Part shown: in pieces, positions 36,330 to 47,492 of the stretch
Numbering within the stretch: position 1 is the first letter of the stretch
Layout: each line of letters starts with the position of its first letter
Assembly: GCA_002914845.1 (NCBI GenBank)
Contig: JXTC01000035.1
Span: forward strand, 1,284,901 to 1,348,900
Length of the DNA stretch: 64,000 nt
Direction: 5' to 3'
Source: Trema orientale
Taxonomy: Eukaryota; Streptophyta; Magnoliopsida; Rosales; Cannabaceae
The notes under the pieces: model-generated
Database searches by the model: none
Told to the model about the DNA's origin: nothing
The model's input: only the letters and a program-made list of their open reading frames with translations
Translations under genes and position numbers: made by a program

Positions 36330-37357
36330 GGAGAGTTCTAGTGTAGGAGCAGGGTTTTTACTCCTACATAAGAGCATCATGTCAGCCACTAAATCTGAAT
36401 CTTATGGTTAGTTATGTTGTATTCATTTTACACTTAGATACACTAAATTATATCTCTTTCAAAAAAAAAAAAAAAAAAAACTATCATCTCCTTCCTTCTT
36501 TTATACTTTATTATTAGTATTTTTTAAGGATTGTCTATCCGAAAAAGAGCAATTTAAACAAGCTTCTCCCGATGATAATGTCAAACTTACATCTAAAATT
36601 TTTTTGGTAACCCACTAGATTATATTTTAAATCTTTCGGATGTTCTTTAAAAAAAATGGAAAAGACGAGTATCACATATTTTTGTTTGAATTAAATGAAA
36701 ACCTTAAGTTTATGGGAAAAATATTCAAAAAAAAAGTATACAACGGATTGAAAAAAACTCAGGTGTTTTTTTTTTCTCTTCAATAAAATATTTTTTCACT
36801 AGAAACACAATATGAACAATAGGTATAACCTGCAAGTTGTTTGGATTATTGAGGTTGAATTGCTTATCCTTTACATTCTTACTATTTAATTAGTAAAAAG
36901 ATTTAGCCGAATTATATTGTGTATTTGTGCTCTATAATATTTATCGAAATTTGAGAGACTCAGGAGGATAAATTAAAGCTTCCACGATCATCGGTGTTCT
37001 CATATTCTTGAACATACAAAATATTGATTTTTTTTTTTGAGTAATTAAACCACTGATTTATATTACAAGTTCTGTCGGCACTTTTTGCAAAGGAAGAAGA
37101 AGAGAGAATGAGAGGTATAATCTGAAAGTAAAGAGGGAGAGAGTGGTTGAAGAAAGAGGAAGAAAAAAAATATATTTTTTATTTCGCTTTCTTTTTCTAT
37201 TTCAAATTTTTCTCTCATATAATGTAGTGTATATGATTTCCTATATACATCTTTATCTATTTTCATCAGACATGTAGATAGCTCTCCTATTTGTAGGAGG
37301 AGTTTTGCCCCTCCTACGAGCTCCTCCTACACTAGACTCCTACACTAGAATTTTCCC
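36330..37357. mobile_element. TIR-bounded element of about 1 kb
   Basis: The left end GGAGAGTTCTAGTGTAGGAG matches the inverse of the right end, which reads CTCCTACACTAGAATTTTCCC. The right terminus carries a partial duplication of the CTCCTACACTAGA block. No transposase ORF is present inside. The flanks show no exact target duplication, so superfamily assignment (perhaps Mutator-like) is open. Confidence 0.5.
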
Positions 37358-37677
37358 ATTAAATAAAAAAATGCAAAATAATATCACACGTATTTTTAGA
37401 TCTAGGACTTAAAAAGATAGAAATAAACCACAACATTAAATACTAACTAATCAATTATATGATATTACATGCATTTAATATCATACCCTATCGTATTAGT
37501 CAAATTATTTTTTCTATAACAATTATTATGATGTGTAGCATTATTAATTTCGTTTGCAAGACAATAAAGACAGGAAGTATAATTTATGGATCTAAAAGAA
37601 AAGATAAAAAATAAAGTAAAAAACCCAAAACGGCACTGTCATTGTGGGTGAGCAATGCACTCTGAAGTAAAGTCTTA

Positions 37678-38106
37678 GGCTATGTTTGGTAGAGAGGAAA
37701 GAAAGTAGGAGGGAAGGAAAAATTAGGAGGGAAAGAAAATGTGTATGATGGAAAGGAAAGTGTCTTTCCTCAATTGTTGTTTGGTATGTAGGAAAGAAAG
37801 AAAATTAGTATATTTTAAAATGACTATTTTGCCCTTTTTATTAAAATTTTAAAAATAGTATACAAGGTTAATTTGGTAAATTTACTTTAAAACATTTGTA
37901 AAAAAACTTTTCCTCTTCCTTTTCTCTCCATTTTTGGGAGGAAAATATTGGAGTGGGTCCCACCATATTTTTCCCTCCACTTTTCTCTTCCATTTTCTCT
38001 TTCCTTCCCTTTTCCCTCTTACCAAACAACCCAAAATTTTTTTTCCCTCCACTTTTCCCTCAAAACTTTTCCTTCCTCTCCCTTTTCCTTCTTACCAAAC
38101 ATAGCC
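37678..38106. mobile_element. Tourist-like MITE (PIF/Harbinger) with TTA duplication
   Basis: A 429-bp element starting GGCTATGTTTGGTA and ending with the inverse TACCAAACATAGCC. It is flanked by TTA at 37675-37677 and 38107-38109. The subterminal regions are purine-rich on the left (AGGAAAG repeats) and pyrimidine-rich on the right, so the arms can pair over about 100 bp. TTA target duplications and GG..TGTTTGG ends are typical of Tourist MITEs. Confidence 0.85.
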
Positions 38107-38421
38107 TTAAACTTTCAATGTGGCCCAGGTAATCTAGAAAATTTATCGTAAAGTCCTCCATAGACCATAATAGTGATTAAAATTTAAAATATAGATCTTG
38201 ATTTATTTTATATATTCTTTTAGGAACCATGGATCTTCATTCATTACCACCAACCTCTCTTTTTATATACCCCACTTGTCACCCGCGTAATATGTATTCA
38301 CTTTACGTTATCTCGATCTGCAATATCAACCGTCCATTCCATCAAAATCAAAGATACTTCAATCAAACGGATGCGACACGCGGGGCCCACTTGACTAAAA
38401 CGTGATCCATCTCGAAATAAG

Positions 38422-38530
38422 GCCACGTGTCATGACATCAGCAGCTACAGTTCCAAATCCCAACCAGGAAAAGTCAGATATTCTAGATTTACCCTTTAGA
38501 TCAACCCAACCCATTGCACGCCACGTGTAC
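38422..38530 (+). promoter_or_regulatory. Two ACGTG (G-box/ABRE-like) motifs upstream of the 40-kb gene
   Basis: GCCACGTGTC at 38422-38431 and GCCACGTGTAC at about 38520-38530 both contain CACGTG, the core bound by bZIP and bHLH factors, for example in abscisic-acid or light responses. They lie just before a CT-rich leader (38597-38622). Function is inferred. Confidence 0.45.
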
Positions 38531-38587
38531 TAATTCTATTCGTGCTTTGCACGATTACCCCCCTTCCCTCTCTTATGTAAGTAATCG

Positions 38588-38621
<34 letters not shown>

Positions 38622-39584
38622 CTCCTAGAAAATTTTCACTTTCCTTTTCTCTGGATCCAAACACTCTCAAGTCTAGACCTAAATTCGACTCTTCCTCTTT
38701 CTTCTTCAACGGATAAATTAGAAATCTGGAAATCTGGAGGACCTTTCCTCACCCTGACATTACATCCAGGTTTGTGCGTTTAATTATGATTATTATTATT
38801 ATTTTTAAATCTCTTAATTTGGCAATTTGATTAGATCTCTCTAGATCTTAATTACTGCTTTTTGTTTGAAATTTTGTGTTTTTGGGATTATGGGTGATTG
38901 GATCTGGTGCTACTTTTTGTGTAGAAGTTGTTTATAGTGATTCGAAATTATATTCCTGTATATGGGTTGATTGGATCACACTCTTGCTTATATGGGTAAT
39001 TGTTGAATTTTTAATTTGTCTTAGGGATCCTGTTCTAGAGACATATGGTTCAGTAAGTAGAATTTCCCTCTGTTTGGTTGACGAGAAAGTTGATGGAAAA
39101 TTGAGAATTCCGTAGTCCGTACAGTCTTTTGTTTAGCGAATTGATTGTCTGCTCAAAAATTCACTTCCGGGTTAGAGTAAGTGATGGGCTGTTTGAAGTT
39201 TTAGGCCTAATTATTGATTGATAGATGATTTGATTTATTTCTTTTGTAGTATTTCAGTGATGACAAAAATAATTGGTGAATCTGATTTAGTTTGGTTGTC
39301 TAGAGGGTCCTCGTTTTCATGTCAGCTTGCATAAATTAAAAGTTTTTGTGTACATACTTGCATGCATCTCCTGGTTTCTTATGTAATTTCTATTTGGTGG
39401 GTGATTTCTTGGTGAAAATTTATTGATTGACTCCTTATTTTGTTTCATAAGTTGTTGTTGTTAAAAAACTGTCTTATTGGGTTGCGATTGCTGTTGCCCT
39501 TTAATTTATTATCCTAACTTTTACATTTTGAAAAAGAAAAAAAAGGGTTTGCAGTTGTATTAGTATGCTACTCCTTCCCCCTCT

Positions 39585-39585
39585 N
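39585..39585. other. Single N in a probable 5' intron
   Basis: It lies between the CT-rich leader and the coding exon of the 40-kb gene, after a C/T-rich run. It may hide sequence of unknown length. Confidence 0.4.
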
Positions 39586-39732
39586 TATTCTATAATTGTT
39601 TTGACTTGACAATGACATTCGATTTTTTCTTTTTATCACCAGTAGGGGGAGGCCATGTGAGCTGTGTGAAATTGGTTCTAGTTGTTGCTTTACAACTTTC
39701 ATCAAAATTTTTGTTCCTTTGGCTTACTCGAG

Positions 39733-39789
39733 ATGGGTAAATGCAAAGGTTGTGGGAAATTAGGAAGAATGGTGCCAAGGGGTGGATCT
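39733..39789 (+). CDS. Possible short first coding exon of the 40-kb gene (CKGCGK zinc-ribbon-like)
   Basis: ATG opens 19 codons (MGKCKGCGKLGRMVPRGGS) followed by a strong donor GTGAGT. I recall plant homologues of the downstream protein starting with a similar Cys-rich head, so this may be the true N-terminus. A phase-0 join to the next exon needs a weak acceptor (AG at about 40049 or 40055). Unproven. Confidence 0.4.
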
Positions 39790-40067
39790 GTGAGTGCTTA
39801 CCAGTTTGCCCTTCTTTTGTCTCCTGTTGTTTCTGTTTGGGATTGCATTGTTCGTAAAATGAGGTACTCCTTCAGACCTGAGTGGGTGTAGTTTACAGGA
39901 TCGTAACATTATATTAGATTTCAATAAGGAAATTACTTGAATTTACTTAGTATTATAGACAAAAGAAGGAAACACATTATAGGGTGATGTATACACTTTA
40001 GAGGAAATCTCTTGAAAGAAAACAGGTTGAGTAAAGCCAACTGAAGTAGTTAGAGACTGTTAGTATA

Positions 40068-40712
40068 ATGGATAATGTGGCATGTAATAAAGTGCAAACT
40101 GTTGTGAGAAAAGTGAAGAAGAAGCAGGTAAAGGACGAATTGGATCGTCAAAAGCAGGCCGAGAAGAAGAAGAGGCGCTTGGAGAAAGCCCTGGCTACTT
40201 CTGCAGCCATCATCTCTGAACTTGAAAAGAAGAAGCAGAAAAAGAAAGAAGAACAGCAGAGGCTCGATGAAGAGGGTGCTGCGATCGCTGAAGCTGTTGC
40301 CCTACGCGTCCTAATTGGTGAAGACTCAGATGATTCGTGTAAGATTGTCTTAAACAAAGATGAGGGATTCAACCCTTGGGATTGCTCTAGCAATATTGAC
40401 CTTTTCATGGGTGGAAGCAGAACAGGTTTACCTTGTCAGGATTCTTCCATATGTTCACTTGAAGGGATTGAATGGGTCTCCGATGGTTACAGATCTGGAT
40501 CCAAGTGGGGTGGCTTGGGAAATAGTGATTGGTCATTTTCAGCTGGTCTTTATGGGAGCGATCTTCACGATCAGTATCTTGAGGAAGAAGCAGGGTGGGG
40601 AAGTACAGGATTCTCTGCTGGTCTTATTGCGGCTCAGGCTGTTTCATCTCTTCAAATTGCAGAGGAAGCGGATGAAGACACTATTGTACTCAACGGAATG
40701 CTAAGACGGTAG
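40068..40712 (+). CDS. Plant-specific basic coiled-coil protein, function unknown
   Basis: Encodes 214 residues from the ATG at 40068, or more if the exon at 39733-39789 is joined. Residues about 15-70 form a strongly basic coiled coil (VRKVKKKQVKDELDRQK, then KKKRRLEKALATSAAIISEL). An Ala-rich helix and an acidic patch (GEDSDDS) follow. The C-terminal half is Gly/Ser/Trp-rich, with NPWDCSSN and repeated Gly-Ser-Trp spacing (WGGLGNSDWSF), and ends in an acidic DEDT stretch. I recognise it as conserved in plants but know no function. The lysine-rich helix could bind nucleic acid or enter the nucleus. A 5' leader exon probably lies at about 38560-38769, with one or more introns before the coding exon. 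Confidence 0.75.
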   Translation: MDNVACNKVQTVVRKVKKKQVKDELDRQKQAEKKKRRLEKALATSAAIISELEKKKQKKKEEQQRLDEEGAAIAEAVALRVLIGEDSDDSCKIVLNKDEGFNPWDCSSNIDLFMGGSRTGLPCQDSSICSLEGIEWVSDGYRSGSKWGGLGNSDWSFSAGLYGSDLHDQYLEEEAGWGSTGFSAGLIAAQAVSSLQIAEEADEDTIVLNGMLRR

Positions 40713-41946
40713 ATGGGGACTTCTTGCAGTCGTATTATCTGGTCACTGGAAGGAGCCTTTTTCATATTACATGATTATCTGTATATAATTTCCGTGAATG
40801 TCTTTTAATCGTTTGTCGGATACACACGTTGCGTCTTCAGTTTGAACACTGTTGTAATCTCTTGTTTGCTCTTGTTTATTTTCGTCCATCTCTTATTAGA
40901 GCTGCTACATTTTCGTGCGTTGATGTTTCACCACTTTTGAGACATGGGTTAACCTTTGTTTCTTGCTACTAATTTCTTTAATTAACATACTTCTGACAGA
41001 CTATTTACGTCAATCCTCGGTTTTGGATGATATCATCTTTTATAGTGATTTGATCTCGAGTTTTATTATGTCCTCGGTCCCATCTCTGAATTGAGCTAAA
41101 TTTTTCGTCTCTACGAGATTATGTTTGTATCGTGGTCTAATTTAAAATATTTATTTTGACAAACGAAACGGTGAGCCCAGGATTGTGATTAATATTTACT
41201 CGTGAAGGAATAACATCCGTGGCTGTCCTCATTCACGTGTGGGAAATGAAATTTGAACCTGTTTCACGTAAGTAATATTTACTATCAATTGACAGCCAGT
41301 GGATTTATTATTTATTCTCCATAAATTGAAGTGCCATGGTTGGTCTCCTTAGACTCGGACAAAGTTTACGTTTTAAATTATGACAAAGATCTCGCTTTTA
41401 ATGTTTTTAATCTCTAAATTTGAAAATCTTAACTTTCTCCCACCCATTAACGTCAGTTACCAGCAAATACGATTCTCCATTGAAGCTAAGCCTCTTTGTG
41501 AATTTGCCTGTGGCATCTCATACGCTGAACAAACGAGACCGTAATAACGAAGCAAAGCTCAAAGCAAATGGTCACAAGGGGTCTAGAGAATCCTATACGA
41601 CCTTTTATATCAAGCATGTGGTCGGTTAACAACTGATAAAGATACAAACTGATCCTCACAAACGGGACCAAAATTTAGGGAAAGCATTGAGGAAAGATAT
41701 ATAAATGACTTGGGAGCATTTGGCAATCCCATCATCCACGCACTATAGAAGTGAAAGGAGAGCTCATAATCACGTTGAGAACCAACAATCCAAATAAAAA
41801 GATTTCTTGGGACATCTATAAGCAGATTTCACTTAAACAATAAATGAAAAATTTTACATTCATGCACAAATGAATAACAGAAGTCAATAATGTTTGCATG
41901 GTTTCAGTTACATCACATAACAAGCACGTTTTCAGGAGCTATACCC
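40713..41946. other. 3' flank and intergenic
   Basis: Contains the 3' UTR of the plus-strand coiled-coil gene and then the 3' UTR of the minus-strand protease gene; the two genes converge here. The ORF at 41420-41629 has no recognisable domain. Confidence 0.5.
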
Positions 41947-42461
41947 TCAAATGTCACGTCGTGACACTGAGTTTTGTTGCAGTGGTGACCCTGCATCTGA
42001 TTGCTGTTGCTGATGTTGCCGAAGAACATCCTCTTCCTGATTCTCAAGTTCTGAACTACTAGAAGGTTTGGCACCAGAAGTAACGAGGTTCTTGAACCAA
42101 GTAGCTTGAAATCTAGGGGAGCCTCTGTTTGAATTTCCAGAAGACTCTGTAGAAGTTGCCACATTGTTGGTAACACCCAAAAGAAAACGATATGCCACTT
42201 TGCTTGCCGATACAATCTCTGTTTTAGCTTGTCTAAACTGCAAGCACCCATGAAAACAAAAACAACTTCAATCGTATTTTGCCGGTGCTACAGAATACAG
42301 ATGAAAAAAAAAGGGGGGAAGGAAATCTAGAATCTAGTTCTTTTGTCATGTTTGCAATATGGATGGAAAAAGGGGCAACGCTGTAGTTACAATATCCTTA
42401 AAAACCTTAAAGCATTACTTATTCCCAGGATCAGAAATCACGACATATAAATGATGGACTA

Positions 42462-42499
<38 letters not shown>

Positions 42500-42910
42500 G
42501 GGGGAGGGAACTCTAGTGGGTTTATAGAGAAGGGCCACTCACTCGTAATGCCGTGTTTCCTGCTACTTCCATGGCAGCATCACCAGCATGAGCAAATCGA
42601 TTTACCCAACCTGTTACAGACAATATTAAAATATGCGCAATATGGTAATTTGAAAAACTAAATGTTGTAGGGAAAAGACAGATGGTAGTACAAATCACTT
42701 TGGTAGATTTTTTCTTAGGAACTTGATTTTCTTCAGCAAATCTTTTTAAAAATGGTAAACCCCCTTTTTCTTTTTCCAACAGATTCTTTTAAAATGGTAA
42801 CTAATACATTACCCTAACTAATAATATCGTAATTTTACCAAAACTGATTGATACGTTAAGAAAAATTCTGCAACACAATTGCAGTAAATATTTTTTGAGG
42901 CAGCTGTCCC

Positions 42911-42945
<35 letters not shown>

Positions 42946-44738
42946 ACAATTGCAGTAAATATTTTTTTTGAGGCGGCTGTCCCAGAGAGAGAAAGAGAGA
43001 GAGAGAGATATTTCATCATTTTACCAAAACTAACTGATAAATTAAACAAAATTCTGCAATAAATTTCAGTAAATACTTCCTTGAGGCGGCTGTCCCAGGA
43101 GAGAGAGAGATTCATAATTATTGTTGTGCGGTAAACTTTTCCTAATTATTGGTGTGCATTAAGAAACTAATGTTAAACTTTTTCTTTTAATTATTTTTTC
43201 TGAGGCGGGAGTAGATCGTATATTTTCCGTGACAAAGCAATCAGATGCACATGTCATAACAAAATCCAACCGAACCCCTTCACATAGTTTGACATAAAGT
43301 GCACATGCACAATATGAAACGGCAAAACATGAAACTCTTAGACAATCAAAATCCCAGTTGTAGACACCAAGGGTTGACCGCCAGAATTTTCTTNACACTC
43401 GATATCCTAAATCGATATTGGACAGTGTTAAAAATTACCCATTACAACCAGGGAACAAAGTAAATAAATCAAGCTCTAGTAGTCTATTATATCGATTATT
43501 CTGAGCAGGGAAAAAAATGTAAGCATTGAAGTTCGAGAATATTAATTACCTGGAAGCTTTGGCACACCAAGCATTTCACAGAACTCATCACAAAAGTGAT
43601 TGCAATTTTTTGATAATAAGTCATATGAGCTTCCAGGCCACTCTCTACTAAGCTCCCTCAAGATCTGATTCACCTTGAAAATTGTAAAGTTTGTTTTGCC
43701 AAGGACAATGGCTTCACGATAGGTATACATAGGATTCTTTCCAGCAGGACAACTAAAAACTCCAGTGCCTTGTTCACAGAACCCAAATGACCATTCATCC
43801 TCTCCATAAACCTTCACATAGGGCACAAAGTGTTCGATTAAATCACGCATACTTCTCTAATCCCAACAACAAAAATGTATACTTCCGTTAATAACTCTTG
43901 AAATCAAAGATAATTATGCCTTAGATAGCGATTATACATACAACTTCCCAAAAGACACAAGTATGGAGAGAAATAACAAAAATCTTGGCAAACAACAAAA
44001 CCATAAGCCAAATTTTTGTTAGACATACAATACACAATAACCTTACATGAAATAAGATTCAATACCATTTCTGCTTTATTCTAACTGCAGAACTCTTTCG
44101 GGTAAGTTACATTGTACTGTGAACCTAAACAAATTTAAACAAAAAGGGATCTGTATACACAACTAATTTATTGACAAACTAAATTAAGACCCATATTGCA
44201 ATTCATATCGAATCAAAGCAGTGGAGTGGAGTTTCTATGTCTGCATGAAATGAAAGCATTAAAGTTTCCATCTAATAACGACAGTGCATGAATCAAATTC
44301 GTGCTATAGTGAATCGCATAACCCCCATGAATCCAGCTTGAGACAAAATCTTTAACTCATCCCTGCAACCATCAACATCCATATACTTCTAAGTTATAAA
44401 CCACACACATGTATAGCTTCCACCCAAGTCAACATTCCAACTACCAAAAACCAGAACCCTAGATCTCCCATCCAAAATCATATCCCCCTCAATAAATACA
44501 CCATCTAACACCACCAAGAATTACGCATATACACACATATATATATACACACATATAAGTAGATATTCACATATGTTCAAAATAGAAAGAGGAAAACCTG
44601 TACGGCGCTATGGAAAATACCCCCGAGGCCAATACCGTCCTTGAAGATCTTGTTGATCTGAACAATGGTGTTGTTCGTTTTGTCGGATCCACTATTCGTG
44701 ACATCGTATATATGCAATACCACCTCCGTCGTCATCAT
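41947..44738 (-). CDS. PPPDE-domain (DeSI-like) thiol protease
   Basis: PPPDE proteins are papain-fold cysteine proteases thought to remove SUMO or ubiquitin. Exons on the minus strand: 44738-44598, 43811-43550, 42610-42543, 42237-41947. The introns are GT-AG (donors GTTTTC, GTAATT, GTGAGT) and phases agree. The product is 253 aa, normal for plant DeSI-like proteins. The catalytic pair is visible: His 9 in VLHIYDV and Cys 117 in NCNHFCDEF. Also conserved are NNTIVQINKIFKDGIGLGG, GGIFHSAVQ and the WSFGFCEQGTGVF segment. The C-terminal ~80 residues are Ser/Gln-rich and likely disordered. Intron 2 is interrupted by an N at 43394 and a GA-rich minisatellite. Two Met codons start the protein; I took the first. 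Confidence 0.93.
42840..43110. repeat. GA-rich minisatellite in an intron of the protease gene
   Basis: Three copies of a block GAGGC(A/G)GCTGTCCCA followed by (GA)n start at about 42897, 42970 and 43083. Each is preceded by a CAGTAAATA(T/C)TT stretch. A fourth partial GAGGCGGG lies near 43202. A separate (GA)n run is at about 42470-42495. Confidence 0.75.
43394..43394. other. Single N in intron 2 of the protease gene
   Basis: The N lies within the intron between exons 2 and 3, so it does not affect the protein. Intron length here may be understated. Confidence 0.4.
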
Positions 44739-47492
44739 CTTCTTTTTAACTTTCTCTCTCTATCTCTTCTCTCTCTCCCTCTCTCTCTCTCTCTAGAATA
44801 TTCAAATCTGAAACGTTTAAACCTAATTGATGGGACTCAAATTCCGCCACTCTATTCCCTCACTCCTCAATTTCACTTTTCGCGCTTCCTCTCTCTCTCT
44901 CTCTAGGATTTGGGAAATTTTGAAAAATTTTGTGCCCTAAAAACTGTCAAATTCTTGAATTTAGAAACACAGTGATGGAGTTCCACTTTTTCAGAATCAA
45001 AATTCAGAGTGAAGCGAACCCGTAATCTGGACGGACTCGGTTGATTCACATATATATATATATATATATATTTAAAATATTCCTATTTTTTAATTTTTGG
45101 AGGAAAATGAGGGAGGGGTAGTTTGGAAATTTCAGGATACGGAATGGAACCTGGAGTTTGGAGAAATTACGGCTATAAACGGTTATTATCTTAACAACTG
45201 TTTGCCACCGCCCACACTGCAGTTTAGATTTTTGAGTTATGGCTATGATGATTAGCCCTAGTTGGATAGGAGGGCCCACCATGTCAATGCAAATCACAAT
45301 CATTAACGGCTCAGACACCGACTGCTCTTTTCTAATTTACGGTACTACCCTCCCGGTATTTACTGTCGCAGTTTAATTTTTTGGGCTTATCAGTAGAAAA
45401 GCCCATGAAAATTTCGAATAATCCATTACAAAAATGGGCCGAGTTTGGCCCACGAGAAATGAAAAACTAAAATTGATAGATAAATAGTCGGAATCCATTT
45501 TCGTACATTTAAAGGTTCCTGTTCTTATACTATTTTCAAGACCATATTTAATAATGGAAATTCCGTATTTTTTTTCTTTTCTTTTTTCAAAAATTTCTAC
45601 ATATGGGAAAGTGTAAATTCTTTTTACGGACAGAGGAAACGAAATACGAGTATCATAAGTGATAGTGGTCAAAGACGGTACTGACAAAGATAAGGACCAT
45701 ACTAGAGGATAATATTAATTGAGGAGAGGAGCCCACAACATGTCCTAGTGGAGGGTGTCCAAATACACCCTCTCGGCCTCTCCCATTATCTCACACAGGC
45801 CAATAGTCACACTATCTGGTCTAGTGGATGACCACATCCTATTATGATGGTAATTTCTCATCAATCACCCACGTGAAATCATGTATTATACCATGCTAAG
45901 TTATGAGGTCATAATTTACATCAAACTTAGGATTATGCTAATATCAGACAGCATCTAACACATCATATTTCTGTAATATTAGAATGAGCTCTATAGTTGT
46001 GTCTATACGTGTTTGTGTTTGATTGTAGCACAACTCTTGTATAAGATTCTAAATAGTCTAGATGACAATTTTTTCCGAATGATAAGAATATATCTGTATT
46101 TTATATATATATATATATATATATAGTATTTTATATAGGAAGTCTTTATGCAAACCAAATGCATATTCCATTGGACAGAAAATAGACCTTTATGCTTCCA
46201 GCTACGCAAGGGACCCTCCACAGCTTATTTGCACTTTTGAGATTGCAATCAATACCACCAAAACTGATATTTACTGTAAAAGTTGAAAATGAAATTGCTT
46301 TCCACTCAATCAACAGCATTATACATCTTCTTGGGAATATCTGGATCAGTTGGTTTAGGACACCCCAATTCTTTTTTTTTTCTTTTTTTTTTTCAGATTT
46401 TTAAATGGTTTTTCAAGTCGTGATTTATGTATTACTTCTCTTCTATACATGCTGTGCACATTGTACAATTTGCGGCCTGGGATTCTTCGCCTACTGGTTA
46501 GTGCACTGCACTTCCATAGTTCAGGCCTAAAAATATTCAACTTAAACTATAAGAAATAAAGGGATCCATTTTGTATTTTGTCTGTTTGACTCCAATCTAA
46601 ATTCCTATTCAACAATATTCAGAAGTCAATGTTTTGGTTTAGTTTTGTTATATTATAGTTTAAGATAAAACAGAATTATATGAGCTCTACCATAAAGAAG
46701 TTTCATATTTCCAATAATGCAAAGCTCCCCTTGATTTATCATTATTCTCTGCTTAATATATAATTCAAATTAGTAAGAACTTTGCTTAAGAATGAATCAA
46801 AGTATTAGTCTAATACTTTGGGGTAATTAAGAGATCTTAATACAAATGAAAAGAATACACAACCAAATTGAAACTTGATTAAGGTATCCATCAGGTAATT
46901 TTTGAATCACTGAAATACATATCTGTGCCAATATTATTTGATTCTTAAGTTTTTTTTTTTTTTTTTTCTTTTCTTTTGAGTGGTATTTGATTCTTAAGTT
47001 GCTCTAACTCTTCATTACCATTTTGGTTTTACGCTTATGAACTCGTAGACTATAATACGATGGTAAATAAATCATAATGAGCAATGACTCAATGCAACAT
47101 CCAATCATCAAAACATTAGCTTAGAAATTTTTGCTTGATGCCCACGTTATTGACTAAATGGATGCAACAGCAATTACAGAGATACATACAGGAGAGACAT
47201 AGTCACACCTTTGACAGTTTCTGTAGTTATCTATTGCGTGGATACAACGGTTCTATGCCACTGAACTAATAGGCTAGAAATTAGAAGCCCATTTACTATG
47301 TTCTATATGAAAACTGTGATACTATATTATGTTTTGCAAAAGAAATATGATGAAAAAATATAGTGAAAGAAGGATGAAAACTTTACTTACTATCTCGATA
47401 CCTTCAATTTGTTGCTCAGGTAGTTGTGATGGATGGATATCTAGAATTAGAACTATACAGCAGATACTGAATGCTGCAGCATGTGCCGGAAG
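44739..47492. other. Intergenic between protease and receptor kinase genes
   Basis: The first 170 bp hold CT-rich runs of the protease gene's 5' leader (44755-44795 and 44890-44906). (TA)n tracts occur at about 45051-45070 and 46103-46125, and a T-rich run at 46371-46394. No coding region is recognised. The stretch nearest 47492 would be the receptor kinase 3' UTR. Confidence 0.5.

Noticed and set aside
38514-38783. ORF over the CT-rich leader
   Set aside because: Low-complexity Leu/Ser sequence from a (CT)n run; more likely the 5' UTR of the downstream gene.
44610-44906. Plus-strand 98-codon ORF
   Set aside because: It overlaps exon 1 of the DeSI-like protease on the opposite strand and then runs into CT repeats.
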